From Legionella_C dresdenensis (GTDB lineage: Bacteria > Pseudomonadota > Gammaproteobacteria > Legionellales > Legionellaceae): a stretch of 64,000 bases of DNA. Positions within the stretch are counted from its first letter, which is position 1; each line of letters opens with the position of its first letter. The stretch spans positions 62,001-126,000 of the forward strand of contig NZ_JBHSAB010000024.1 of the NCBI RefSeq assembly GCF_042649825.1, written 5' to 3'. The notes beneath the pieces are model-generated. The model was not told the DNA's origin. It worked only from the letters and a program-made list of their open reading frames with translations, and did not search any database. This document shows positions 24,508-33,438 of this stretch, piece by piece. Made by a program: the position numbers and the translations under genes.

Positions 24508-25797
24508 TCAGGCCAGTAAAAAACGAAAGTTTTTCTGAATTTCATTAACATCGAACTTGTTCAGAAACAGAGAAAAACTTAACCAGGCGCTTAATGCAGC
24601 CAAATCTTTAAAGGGCGGCGGCAAATACACTGGCGGTACAAGCAATTGATGATCGCGTAATTCGGCCAGCAAAGGCAAATCATCCAGAACCAGTTTACCG
24701 GTAAAAAGCAACGGGATTAAATCGACCCGGCGCTGGCTGATCGCAAAACGCAGAAAATTATAAATCAGCAAAAACCCTTTGGCGTAAGACAAATCCTTGG
24801 TAAAAGCGCCGCCATCGGGCGTGCTGCCGCGAAATATCCTGACTGTATGGTTATAACTGTCATCCTCGCTTAATCCACATTCAATAAAATAGTTGTAGAT
24901 ATCGAGAAAATCAGCGCCTTGGCGAACTTTTTCCAACGCAATAACCCGATTGGTAAGCTTGCGAATTCGGCCAGGATAGGAAGAAAAAGTAACTACTTCC
25001 GTAATCACCGCCAGACCTTCCTGAATCACGCTGCTTGACGGCGAGCCTTTGGACAGGAAGTAGCAATACGGTTGCACAGCGCCATTAAGAGTTGTACCAA
25101 CATGCACCCAACCTTCGTGCACTTCGAGGTATTTCAAATCCCTGTCGCTAAACATGGCATGCTGGCTAAGCTTGATATTATCCGCTCCTGCAGAGGCATC
25201 AGCAACCATATCATCGCTAACCATCACTGTGACTTTGCCTGGATGCAGCTCAAAGAAGGGGCTTAACCGCTCCTGTAACAGTTTTTGGGCTTCATACGGC
25301 GTATAATGTTTCAAATCAGCGTCCGATTGCAGCTGTACATCAAGTGCTGTTAAGACATCAAACAGTACGTTGCCAATTTCTGCCAAACGCGGCCCACCCG
25401 CATAAAACGCATCATCGGGACTGCCATAAAGTTCTTTTGAAATCTCGCTGAATGCTGGCGTACCACGGGCTGCAAGCATTTGAGCCGCTCGACTATATTC
25501 CTCGCATTGCCGCTTTATCAGCCTTGTCACCGGGGAGTATTGTCCCAATTTGTTCTGGGCATCCCGCAGAATTAATCTGAACTCCTCTTGCTTTTCATGA
25601 GCATCAAAAGGCAGCGGCTTGCTGTCATAATAGCTTTTATCTATCTCTGGCAGTTGCTGAGCCTCTTGTTCAAAAAATTTACGTCTAATCGAATCATCCC
25701 ACTTAATAGTGTCCAGAATGCGGATAGCACGTTGCGCTTCCACAAGCCGAGCGGAAAGTTCCTGGATAACTACTAACTCATCGGATTCTATAGACAT
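24508..25797 (-). CDS. DUF1704/MATCAP-like metalloprotease (QEGLA-motif protein)
   Basis: 429 residues. The metal site looks complete: an unusual HExxxH motif, VHEGWVHVG, near residue 230, followed about 30 residues later by QEGLAVITE. This combination defines DUF1704 (the 'QEGLA motif' family); the animal relative MATCAP is a tubulin tyrosine carboxypeptidase with the same HExxxH arrangement. The bacterial substrate is unknown. No signal peptide, so it should be cytoplasmic. It lies downstream of dapA and the short lipoprotein on the same strand, with a 15-base gap. Confidence 0.85.
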   Translation of the reverse strand: MSIESDELVVIQELSARLVEAQRAIRILDTIKWDDSIRRKFFEQEAQQLPEIDKSYYDSKPLPFDAHEKQEEFRLILRDAQNKLGQYSPVTRLIKRQCEEYSRAAQMLAARGTPAFSEISKELYGSPDDAFYAGGPRLAEIGNVLFDVLTALDVQLQSDADLKHYTPYEAQKLLQERLSPFFELHPGKVTVMVSDDMVADASAGADNIKLSQHAMFSDRDLKYLEVHEGWVHVGTTLNGAVQPYCYFLSKGSPSSSVIQEGLAVITEVVTFSSYPGRIRKLTNRVIALEKVRQGADFLDIYNYFIECGLSEDDSYNHTVRIFRGSTPDGGAFTKDLSYAKGFLLIYNFLRFAISQRRVDLIPLLFTGKLVLDDLPLLAELRDHQLLVPPVYLPPPFKDLAALSAWLSFSLFLNKFDVNEIQKNFRFLLA

Positions 25798-25812
25798 ATT
25801 ATTTTTACCTTA

Positions 25813-26064
25813 TCAGGCTTGATCTGCCTGCATTTCTGGGGCAGAAGGCGGAGCAATATTCACCACTGCATTCTGTGTCCGGGGTGGCAAATCATAAAAA
25901 TGGCTGATATTGGAAGCCGTTAACGGCGGCGGGATCACTAATTGTTCGCCATTCTGACTTTGCAGATAAACATGCTCACCATTAGTGGCATAACGTGATG
26001 AACACGCAGACAACAAAGCGGCAGAAACCATCAGTACTACTATTTTATTCACAACAGTCCTCAT
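25813..26064 (-). CDS. Short lipoprotein, BamC N-terminus-like
   Basis: 83 residues with a lipobox (VSAALLSACSS, modified Cys at residue 21). The mature part (SRYATNGEHVYLQSQNG, LVIPPPLTASNISHFYDLPP) resembles only the unstructured N-terminal segment of BamC, the part that in E. coli lies along BamD. The two helix-grip domains that make up the rest of BamC (about 344 residues in E. coli) are absent. In E. coli bamC directly follows dapA, and here the ATG overlaps the dapA stop (ATGA), the same order. I therefore infer a minimal BamC; a generic lipoprotein remains possible. Confidence 0.7.
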   Translation of the reverse strand: MRTVVNKIVVLMVSAALLSACSSRYATNGEHVYLQSQNGEQLVIPPPLTASNISHFYDLPPRTQNAVVNIAPPSAPEMQADQA

Positions 26065-26939
26065 TTTATAACTAATTCAAGATCATGCAACACCTGAGCT
26101 ATCTCAGCATGATATTTATCCGATAAAGGGGTCAAAGGTAATCTTAGCTCATTTTTAATCAAACCCATTTCACTTAAAACCCATTTCGCAGGAATCGGGT
26201 TTGACTCGACAAATAATAAGCGGTGCAAGGATGCAAGCTGCTCATTAACCCGCAGGCAAGACTGTTTGTCGCCATCTATTGCCGAATCACATATTTTTGC
26301 CATTAAGCGCGGCGCCACATTGGCGGTTACTGAAATCACGCCTTTGGCACCAGCCAGGATCCATTCCGCTGCTGTGATGTCATCGCCGCTATAAACATCC
26401 AGGCTACTCTCGCACAACGCTATAATCTGTTGCAGCCGGTCGAGCTTTCCTGTTGCCTCTTTAATACCGATTATATTTGATATTGACGATAAGCGGGCGA
26501 CAGTCTCCGGTAACAAGTCACAGGCTGTACGCGAGGGAACATTGTAAAGAATAACCGGAATGGCTACTTCAGCCGCAATCCGGCTATAGTGCTGGTAAAG
26601 TCCTTCCTGAGTCGGCTTGATATAAGCAGGCGTCATAATCAGGGCTGCATGCGCGCCGCATTCCATTGCCATTCGGGTCAGTTCAATGCATTCCCGGGTT
26701 GCATTGGCCGCAGTACCGGCAATAACCGGAATCCGCTCTTTGACCTGCTCAACCACGGTTTTAATTACCAGATGCTTTTCTTCATGGCTTAACGTGCCTG
26801 ATTCACCCGTTGTTCCTGCCGCGATAATAGCATGCGTTCCTTCTGCAATATGGAACTCCACTAACTCACGCAAACGCGGAATATCAACTGCATCATCCTG
26901 AAAAGGCGTAACCAAAGCGACCATACTTCCACGAAACAT
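26061..26939 (-). CDS. dapA: 4-hydroxy-tetrahydrodipicolinate synthase
   Basis: 292 residues from the ATG at 26939 (AGAGG five bases upstream). Class I aldolase condensing pyruvate with aspartate semialdehyde on the way to lysine and meso-DAP. Motifs: FRGSMVALVTPF, AAGTTGESGTLS, the AHAALIMTPAY region, the catalytic tyrosine in VILYNVPSRTA and the Schiff-base lysine in IIGIKEATG near residue 162. Co-transcribed with the lipoprotein and the DUF1704 gene. Confidence 0.96.
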   Translation of the reverse strand: MFRGSMVALVTPFQDDAVDIPRLRELVEFHIAEGTHAIIAAGTTGESGTLSHEEKHLVIKTVVEQVKERIPVIAGTAANATRECIELTRMAMECGAHAALIMTPAYIKPTQEGLYQHYSRIAAEVAIPVILYNVPSRTACDLLPETVARLSSISNIIGIKEATGKLDRLQQIIALCESSLDVYSGDDITAAEWILAGAKGVISVTANVAPRLMAKICDSAIDGDKQSCLRVNEQLASLHRLLFVESNPIPAKWVLSEMGLIKNELRLPLTPLSDKYHAEIAQVLHDLELVIK

Positions 26940-27051
26940 AAGCACCTCTTTTTATATCCCATTCTGCCAATACTACTGGCGTATCAAGATTTTCTCAAGG
27001 CCGATTATAAAACCTGGCTTAAAAATCCTGGTATTGCGCAATTTTTCACAT

Positions 27052-27097
27052 GTCATCCCCGCGAAGGCGGGGAGATTCCCGCCTTCGCGGGAATGAC
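27052..27097. repeat. Minimal GTCATCCCCGCGAAGGCGGGG hairpin
   Basis: GTCATCCCCGCGAAGGCGGGG-AGA-TTCCCGCCTTCGCGGGAATGAC: the two arms of the array unit joined directly, with the ~40-base loop deleted. Lies between dapA and the glycine-zipper lipoprotein. Confidence 0.9.
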
Positions 27098-27188
27098 AGG
27101 CATCACTTACTTGTTAATTTTATTTACACAATAAGTATTTTTTATACTAATATGTTAGTTGATGGAACTTAAAAAAAGGAAATTGATT

Positions 27189-27434
27189 ATGAAAAAAACA
27201 CTATCTGCTTTAACACTGATGGGCGCAGCAACACTTCTTTTATCAGCGTGCACTTCAACTCAGGTCGGTACAGGCCTTGGCGGTGCTGCTGGTGCAGGGA
27301 TAGGGTATGCTGTTTCTAACGGAAGCGCTTTAGGTACAGTAATTGGAGCAGGCGCAGGTGCTTTAATCGGTAATCAGATCGGTCAGGAACAAGATCGCAG
27401 ACAATGGTACCGTGATCACTATTACTACCGTTAA
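27189..27434 (+). CDS. Glycine-zipper lipoprotein (OsmB/SlyB-like)
   Basis: 81 residues: signal with lipobox LLLSACTS (Cys at about 20), a Gly/Ala zipper (GGAAGAGIGYAVSNG, GAGAGALIGNQIGQEQD) and a short basic/aromatic tail (RRQWYRDHYYYR). I take the ATG at 27189 with AAGGAAA upstream. The pattern is that of small outer-membrane glycine-zipper lipoproteins such as OsmB and the SlyB/Rcp family, which stabilise the envelope under stress. Stand-alone gene. Confidence 0.82.
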   Translation: MKKTLSALTLMGAATLLLSACTSTQVGTGLGGAAGAGIGYAVSNGSALGTVIGAGAGALIGNQIGQEQDRRQWYRDHYYYR

Positions 27435-27540
27435 TGTTGCCCCAAACTTACCTCTTTTGCCTCGCTTGACTAACAATCGGGGCAAAACATAAAATCATTG
27501 CTATACTGAAATAACAAATTTATTTACAAGGAATGTAGCC

Positions 27541-28323
27541 ATGCGTCTAAAAAACAAAACAGCAGTTGTAACCGGCGCTGCAAGCGGAATTGGAAAAGAA
27601 ATTGCTCTGCTTTATGCCAGCCAGGGCGCCAATGTCGCCATTGCTGATTTGAATCTTGATCAAGCGCAGATAACAGTGAATGAAATTGAGCAAAAAGGCG
27701 GTAAAGCCATGGCTGTTGCCATGGATGTCACTAATGAAGCTCAGGTTAACGAAGGAATTGACGCAGTAGCTGAACGCTATGGCAGCATTGATATTCTGGT
27801 CAGCAATGCTGGTATCCAGATTATTGATCCCATTGAAGATCTGTCGCTGGCCAACTGGAAAAAAATGCTGGCGATCCATTTGGACGGCGCATTTTTAACG
27901 ACACGGGCAGCCGTTAAACACATGTATGCCGGTCAACGCGGCGGCAGCATCATTTATATGGGCTCGGTGCATTCCAAAGAAGCCTCCAAATTAAAAGCGC
28001 CATATGTCACTGCCAAACATGGCCTGATAGGACTGTGTAAAGTGGTTGCTAAAGAAGGCGCTGCCCATGGCGTACGTGCAAACGTAATCTGCCCTGGTTT
28101 CGTAAGAACGCCGCTGGTCGATAAACAAATTCCTGAACAAGCCAAAGAGCTTGGAATTACTGAAAACGAAGTGATCAAAAATGTGATGCTCAAAGACACC
28201 GTAGACGGTGAATTTACCACCACTGAAGACGTGGCGCAGACAGCGCTGTTTTTTGCCTCCTTTGAATCTAACGCATTAACGGGTCAATCATTAATCGTTA
28301 GTCACGGCTGGTTTATGGAATAA
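27541..28323 (+). CDS. bdhA: 3-hydroxybutyrate dehydrogenase
   Basis: 260-residue short-chain dehydrogenase: TGAASGIGKEIA cofactor loop, NAG (VSNAGIQ), catalytic Ser in GSVHSKEASKLKAPY with Y-x-x-x-K (YVTAK), and PGFVRTPLV. The ALTGQSLIVSHGWFME end is typical of BdhA. It interconverts 3-hydroxybutyrate and acetoacetate with NAD, needed to use polyhydroxybutyrate stores. The acetoacetate decarboxylase gene follows after 17 bases, so the two act on one metabolite. Confidence 0.92.
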   Translation: MRLKNKTAVVTGAASGIGKEIALLYASQGANVAIADLNLDQAQITVNEIEQKGGKAMAVAMDVTNEAQVNEGIDAVAERYGSIDILVSNAGIQIIDPIEDLSLANWKKMLAIHLDGAFLTTRAAVKHMYAGQRGGSIIYMGSVHSKEASKLKAPYVTAKHGLIGLCKVVAKEGAAHGVRANVICPGFVRTPLVDKQIPEQAKELGITENEVIKNVMLKDTVDGEFTTTEDVAQTALFFASFESNALTGQSLIVSHGWFME

Positions 28324-28340
28324 TCATAACGGAGCTCATA

Positions 28341-29078
28341 ATGAACGAATCACAAGTTCTTGAAAACGCATTTGCAATGCCTTTAACCAGCCCTTCTTAT
28401 CCAAGGGGGCCTTATCGGTTCATTAATCGCGAGTATCTGATTATCACCTATGAAACCGATATCGATCTGTTAAGGGAAATTGTACCCGCCCCGCTGGAAG
28501 TGACAGAACCGGTAGTGAAATTTGAAGTAATCCGTATGCCTGACTCAACCGGTTTTGGTGATTATACAGAATCGGGACAGGTTATTCCTGTCAGGTTAAA
28601 AGGCAAGGAAGGCAGCTATACCCATGCGATGTATCTGGACGATCTGGCGCCTATAGCAGGCGGTAGAGAAATCTGGGGTTTTCCCAAAAAGCTGGCTCAA
28701 CCAAGCTTAAGAGTTGAAAAAGAAACGCTGCTTGGTACACTGGATTACGAATCAACCCGTATTGCAACTGCAACCATGGGATATAAATACCAGACGCTCG
28801 ATCCCAGGAAAGTTCAACAATCAATGACTTCGCCATCCTTCCTGCTGAAAATAATTCCGCATGTTGACGGCAGCACTCGAGTGTGTGAACTTGTTGAATA
28901 TCAATTATCGAATGTTGAAATCAAAGGAGCCTGGACTGGCCCTGCCCAGCTGGAATTATTCCATCACGCGATGGCGCCTGTTGCTGGTTTACCAGTGAAA
29001 AAAGTGATTGCTGCTACGCATATTTTATCAGATTTAGTGTTACCTTACGGCAAAGTAGTCTATGATTATTTAAAGTAA
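28341..29078 (+). CDS. adc: Acetoacetate decarboxylase
   Basis: 245 residues. Converts acetoacetate to acetone and CO2 through a Schiff base. The active-site segment IWGFPKKLAQP holds the catalytic and neighbouring lysines near residue 117; other family features are GPYRFINREYLIITYETD and PAPLEVTEP at the N-terminus. GGAG precedes the ATG. Placement directly after bdhA implies disposal or signalling use of the product of PHB breakdown. Confidence 0.93.
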   Translation: MNESQVLENAFAMPLTSPSYPRGPYRFINREYLIITYETDIDLLREIVPAPLEVTEPVVKFEVIRMPDSTGFGDYTESGQVIPVRLKGKEGSYTHAMYLDDLAPIAGGREIWGFPKKLAQPSLRVEKETLLGTLDYESTRIATATMGYKYQTLDPRKVQQSMTSPSFLLKIIPHVDGSTRVCELVEYQLSNVEIKGAWTGPAQLELFHHAMAPVAGLPVKKVIAATHILSDLVLPYGKVVYDYLK

Positions 29079-29131
29079 GTGATAATAAATACTGTTTTGG
29101 TACGGATCAAGTATCTATCAGGGAACTATAA

Positions 29132-29989
29132 ATGCTTATATTGCTAGGTTACGCTGTAATCCTGTTATGCGTTTTTGGGGGCTTCGTCCTTGGAGGCGGC
29201 CATATGGCCGCTATTATCCAACCGCTTGAATTATTGATTATTGCCGGGGCAGCCGTTGGCTCCCTGATTGTCGGGAATAGCATGATTCAATTAAAAGCAA
29301 TTTTGCGCGCCTTGCCTAAATTGTTTAAATCCCCAACCAAGCCAAAACTGATTTACATGGATCTGTTAGGTTTAATGTACGCGCTATTAAATAAAGGGCG
29401 CCAGGAAGGTTTTATGTCGCTTGAAAGCGATATTGACGAACCGGAAAACAGTTCTATTTTTAATAACTACCCCCGTCTGATGGCAAAACATCATGTGATT
29501 GAATTTATCTGCGATTATTTCAGATTGATTATTACTGCCAATCTGCAACCCTTTCAGCTTGAAGCGTTAATGGACAGTGAAATTGAATCCCATCATAACG
29601 AAGAATTAATGCCGGCCACAGCCATTACCAAACTTGCTGACGGGATGCCTGCTTTCGGTATTGTTGCCGCCGTATTAGGGGTGGTCCATACCATGGAATC
29701 GATAACCCTTCCCCCTGCCGAGTTAGGGATATTGGTTGCTCGGGCATTAGTGGGTACATTCCTGGGTATTTTGTTAGGTTATGGTTTTATTGGGCCGCTC
29801 GGTAATGCCCTTGAGCAAAGAGCCAATGACACTCAAATGTTATTAATTGCGGTCAAAGTCATCATGTTGGCAAGTCTGCATAATAATCCACCTATTATTT
29901 CTGCTGAATTCGGCCGTAAAGTGCTGTTTTCAGAAGGCCGTCCAACATTTAATGAGTTAAACGAAGAAATTAAAACCGTTAAAGGATAG
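29132..29989 (+). CDS. motA: Flagellar motor stator protein MotA
   Basis: 285 residues with four membrane helices (starts MLILLGYAVILLCVFGGFVL). The cytoplasmic loop and helices 3-4 are well conserved: LADGMPAFGIVAAVLGVVHTM and LVGTFLGILLGYGFIGPLG. With MotB it forms the proton channel that drives flagellar rotation. Only five bases separate it from motB. No other flagellar genes are nearby, as in many genomes. Confidence 0.96.
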   Translation: MLILLGYAVILLCVFGGFVLGGGHMAAIIQPLELLIIAGAAVGSLIVGNSMIQLKAILRALPKLFKSPTKPKLIYMDLLGLMYALLNKGRQEGFMSLESDIDEPENSSIFNNYPRLMAKHHVIEFICDYFRLIITANLQPFQLEALMDSEIESHHNEELMPATAITKLADGMPAFGIVAAVLGVVHTMESITLPPAELGILVARALVGTFLGILLGYGFIGPLGNALEQRANDTQMLLIAVKVIMLASLHNNPPIISAEFGRKVLFSEGRPTFNELNEEIKTVKG

Positions 29990-29994
29990 TTAGT

Positions 29995-30861
29995 ATGGCA
30001 GGCAATCCACCTGGCAAGGAAACACAGCCAATTATTATTAAAAAAATTAACAAGCATCATGGTCACCATGGCGGTTCCTGGAAAATCGCCTATGCGGATT
30101 TCGTAACCGCTATGATGGCATTTTTTCTACTGATGTGGCTGCTGGCATCACTGAATACGGCCCAAAAAGAAGGTATTTCCGAGTTTTTCAAACAACCGCT
30201 CCGTATATCCCTTCTACTTGGTAAGAAAAGCGGGGAAACGCCGGTCAATATTAAAGGCGGCGGCGCCGATCTGCATAAAAAAGACGGCCAGGTAACAGCA
30301 AACAATCAAATGGTTATTCGTAAAAAACAAGTCAGCCAACAAGATCCGGCTAATGAAATGAAACAGCTTGAAGAACTGAAGAACACACTGACTGTCAGTA
30401 TGAATACTGATCCCGGACTTTCTGATTTAAAAAACCGTATGCTGATGGATGTCACGTCCGAGGGACTGCGTATTCAATTGATTGATAATAAAAATCGTCC
30501 TATGTTCAGTCTCGGAAGCGATGAAATGGATCCCGATATGGTACAGGCACTCACAAAAATCGCCCAGCTTCTGGAAAAAATGCCAAATAAAGTAACCATT
30601 CAGGGTCATACTGATGCTCATCCTTATGAAAACCCGGATGATATTCTGCAGTCAAACTGGGAGCTATCAACCCAGCGGGCTAATGCTGCACGCCGGGCGC
30701 TAATTAAAGCGGGTTTACAGGAAGATAAAATTGTTAGGGTAAGCGGCTATGCCTCTACCATACTACTGGATAAAACCAATCCGTTGGCGCCGCAAAATCG
30801 CCGGATAAGTATTATTGTCATGAAGAAAAATGCATCTAACAAGATTTTAGAGCAGGATTAG
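29995..30861 (+). CDS. motB: Flagellar motor stator protein MotB
   Basis: 288 residues. One membrane helix near residues 32-50 with the proton-carrying aspartate in AYADFVTAMMAFFLLMWLL, a plug/linker region to about residue 150, and a C-terminal OmpA-like peptidoglycan-binding domain (VTIQGHTDAHPYENP, NWELSTQRANAARRAL, NRRISIIV). Anchors MotA to the cell wall. A GTTGGGTC hairpin follows immediately. Confidence 0.96.
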   Translation: MAGNPPGKETQPIIIKKINKHHGHHGGSWKIAYADFVTAMMAFFLLMWLLASLNTAQKEGISEFFKQPLRISLLLGKKSGETPVNIKGGGADLHKKDGQVTANNQMVIRKKQVSQQDPANEMKQLEELKNTLTVSMNTDPGLSDLKNRMLMDVTSEGLRIQLIDNKNRPMFSLGSDEMDPDMVQALTKIAQLLEKMPNKVTIQGHTDAHPYENPDDILQSNWELSTQRANAARRALIKAGLQEDKIVRVSGYASTILLDKTNPLAPQNRRISIIVMKKNASNKILEQD

Positions 30862-30866
30862 GGCGT

Positions 30867-30887
30867 GTTGGGTCGAAACGGCCCAAC
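30867..30887. repeat. GTTGGGTC-GAAAC-GGCCCAAC hairpin
   Basis: A short member of the GTTGGGTC family sitting between the convergent motB and lipase genes, six bases from each stop; it may act as a bidirectional terminator although T-runs are weak. Confidence 0.75.
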
Positions 30888-30893
30888 CTACAT

Positions 30894-31823
30894 TTACCGG
30901 AACTCTTCCCCAGCCTCATCCAGAGCCTGCCGCGCCACATCCGCAACAAGTTTATGCGCCGGAGCAGTCGGATGAACGGGATCAAAGAATAAATACCCCT
31001 CACAACTATCGGCTTCCGGTTTTAATTTAATTGCCGAAGCCATCCTGATCACTGACCCGCGCGTCCGCTTTTCAGCTACGATGTCATAGCAAGTGTCGGT
31101 CACATTATTAAATCCATATTGCTCAGGCGACGCAATGACCTGATCCAGAAAAGAATTGGCGTTAACATAGACCCAATCCACATTCTTATGTTTCTTCTTT
31201 AGCGCTTCAAATGATGCCAAAAGCATCTCGTTGTGGCGCTGGCTCAGTTCGGTTAACTGTTCACGGGAATTATACTCGCCGGCCGCGGGTGATTTACCCA
31301 AATCAGGCAGGTTTAAAACCATAATGTGCTTTGCTCCACGCGCAACCAGAAGCTCGATACCATCAACAATGCCTTTGTTGACACGCGCCAGGGTTTGCTC
31401 AGGGTCCTCAGGAACTACCAGATAATTATTAGCGCCAATCCAGACAATAAATAAACTGTCTTGGCTTGCTTTGTCTTCATGAGCAAGAAGATACGCGTCA
31501 ATTTCACGTTTTAAAGTAAATAACACCCCATCATCATCTTCATTATCGTCCATAGAAATGCCTGCTCCGCCAAAAGCATAATCAAGCAGGCGGCTATTCC
31601 CTTCGCCAGGAAAATATGATTCAACAAGCTGCTCCACCCAGACTGGGCCATTGGAAAAACGGCCTTCATAATAAGGCGGTGATTGGGGCACTTGCTGCTG
31701 CATATAGTTATATAGGTTACCGTTATCAGACAAGCTATCGCCAAAAACAACGAAGTTTTTTAAGGGCGCAGCAGCAACAAGACTTGAAAAAAGTAAACTA
31801 AACAAAACAATTAGCAAATTCAT
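30894..31823 (-). CDS. GDSL-family lysophospholipase/acyltransferase (PlaA-like)
   Basis: 309 residues from the ATG at 31823 (AGGA seven bases upstream). Signal peptide MNLLIVLFSLLFSSLVAAAP, then the GDSL block FVVFGDSLSDNGNLYNY with the nucleophile serine near residue 30, the WIGANNYL block III, and the catalytic D-x-x-H in FFDPVHPTAPAH. Exported enzymes of this kind in Legionella (PlaA, PlaC, PlaD) cleave lysophospholipids, partly after type II secretion and disulfide loop processing; two cysteines (DTC, DSC) near residues 235-275 fit such a loop. Substrate is inferred. Confidence 0.87.
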   Translation of the reverse strand: MNLLIVLFSLLFSSLVAAAPLKNFVVFGDSLSDNGNLYNYMQQQVPQSPPYYEGRFSNGPVWVEQLVESYFPGEGNSRLLDYAFGGAGISMDDNEDDDGVLFTLKREIDAYLLAHEDKASQDSLFIVWIGANNYLVVPEDPEQTLARVNKGIVDGIELLVARGAKHIMVLNLPDLGKSPAAGEYNSREQLTELSQRHNEMLLASFEALKKKHKNVDWVYVNANSFLDQVIASPEQYGFNNVTDTCYDIVAEKRTRGSVIRMASAIKLKPEADSCEGYLFFDPVHPTAPAHKLVADVARQALDEAGEEFR

Positions 31824-31906
31824 AGGCGATCCTAAGTGCTTATAAAAACCCGACAATTATAAAGAATGCTCAGTAAACAATCAATTTTATTTACCAAAGG
31901 TATTGT

Positions 31907-32575
31907 TTAGGCACAAGAGGCTGAACCTTTCAACGCTACAATTTCGGTATTTTCTTCGACTGTTTGATTAGAGAAAAAACTAAAGTCATGAGTGGAAACA
32001 TACTGCTGAGCTTCTCTGATTGCAGTACCGGGTTGTTCCTCGCCTGAAGCAGATAATATGTTTTCCATACCGTAAGTAAAAGGTTTGGAAGGCGGCTCAA
32101 ACGATGTTTTTAATGGAATCAGTGCAGATAAAAAGCTATTGAATTCTTCCACACGCATTTTACCACGATAATGTTGACTGCCAGTAAGACTCTCTCTGTA
32201 TTTTTCTTCCCATTCGACTAGCTTGGTAATTCGGTATTTCATGGCCTTGCAATTCAAAGCCATTTGATTAGATACAGCTTCGCAGCCCTTCATGTCTTTA
32301 GCTTGGAGCAACTCTAGCGCTTTCGAGAAATTATTGTGGAGCAGAATAAAACCCAGTTCGATCTCAGTATCGCGATAGAGATAGATTAATTTTGCTAACT
32401 TAACGCGTTGGCTTTTTTGCAGGAGTGAAGTACACATTACTCTATAAAGCTTATCCTTCATTTGCTGAAGAGACTCAAGCGAGCCAGCAGGAACTTTCCC
32501 ATTTTTTGCAGCCTCCTTATAAGTTACTAAAGAGGCTTGCGCTTGTTTAATTAATTGTTCAAAGGTCTTAGGCAT
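31907..32575 (-). CDS. Unknown helical protein
   Basis: 222 residues, no signal peptide or membrane helix. Residues 1-140 are predicted helical and charged (TFEQLIKQAQASLVTYKEAA, EWEEKYRESL), after which the chain becomes loop-rich (PPSKPFTYGMENIL, SASGEEQPG). I recognise no domain. It is divergent from the 32700 gene with ~120 bases of AT-rich DNA between. The acidic, glutamate-containing C-terminal region (TVEENTEIVALKG) would suit a Dot/Icm signal, but this is weak evidence. Confidence 0.6.
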   Translation of the reverse strand: MPKTFEQLIKQAQASLVTYKEAAKNGKVPAGSLESLQQMKDKLYRVMCTSLLQKSQRVKLAKLIYLYRDTEIELGFILLHNNFSKALELLQAKDMKGCEAVSNQMALNCKAMKYRITKLVEWEEKYRESLTGSQHYRGKMRVEEFNSFLSALIPLKTSFEPPSKPFTYGMENILSASGEEQPGTAIREAQQYVSTHDFSFFSNQTVEENTEIVALKGSASCA

Positions 32576-32699
32576 AATTTACATAACACTATTAAATTGT
32601 TTATATTTTATACCACAAACAAAAGCAATATACAATAGTTCTATTTTTTATTCTATTTTTTCAGTATAATAAACAACAAATTAGTCTGAGTAGTTAAAT

Positions 32700-33431
32700 A
32701 TGGTCTTAATAAGAAATCGCATTCCTGTAAAAATCGCTTTTTTTTCACCCTCAGGTAGGATTAAAGTAAAGTATAATAGGCTCGCTGATAATAATACCGA
32801 CAAATTAATATTTAACACTGCTCAACTATACCAGCTCATAAATTGTTTTCAAAACAGTATCAGCTATTTAAAGTCGTTACAAGGGGACTGTTACTCGGCT
32901 ATATCAAGATTCGCGAATAGCGCTGCAATGGCCTATCCTGGTTGTAGTGAGCCAGATCGGAAAGTACTTGCCAAAATTAAACCGGCTCAATTGCTGGCAA
33001 AAGCCTATACCGTCATCGAGTTTGATAAAAATGGCAGGCCGCGTAATAATCGTGAGCAGGTCTATATTGATTTCGGTGAAAAATTTGCAACCTATTGCCA
33101 TGATAATCCAACGAAACTCACCCGGACTCAAACATTGTTAAATGAAGTGGGGATTATTATCAGCGCAAGCAATAGCGTGATTAGCCAAATGAATGTAATT
33201 ACAGACAAAATACACTCGAAAAAAGACAAGGAAGAAATAACGATGGCAATTTATGCACTCAAATTGCACATTAATAATCTGACCAATATATTAACCCACT
33301 CCCCAATCCTGAAAATTGAGCCAGCCTGGAAAATCGCCGTGCGCGAGCAATGGAAAAAATTCAAGGAGTGGATTTTTGAGGTGATCGACAATATGCTCGG
33401 ATGTTTTGATTGCACAGCCCCAAAACCTTAA
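32700..33431 (+). CDS. Unknown protein
   Basis: 243 residues, largely helical, basic, without signal peptide. No family recognised. Notable segments are NTAQLYQLINCFQNSISYLKSL, PAQLLAKAYTVIEFDKNGRPR and a C-terminal WKIAVREQWKKFKEWIFEV helix with a short cysteine-containing end (GCFDCTAPKP). A TATAAT lies at about 32666-32671; no clear ribosome site. Followed by a cluster of GTAGGTTGGG repeats. Confidence 0.6.
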   Translation: MVLIRNRIPVKIAFFSPSGRIKVKYNRLADNNTDKLIFNTAQLYQLINCFQNSISYLKSLQGDCYSAISRFANSAAMAYPGCSEPDRKVLAKIKPAQLLAKAYTVIEFDKNGRPRNNREQVYIDFGEKFATYCHDNPTKLTRTQTLLNEVGIIISASNSVISQMNVITDKIHSKKDKEEITMAIYALKLHINNLTNILTHSPILKIEPAWKIAVREQWKKFKEWIFEVIDNMLGCFDCTAPKP

Positions 33432-33438
33432 AACAACG

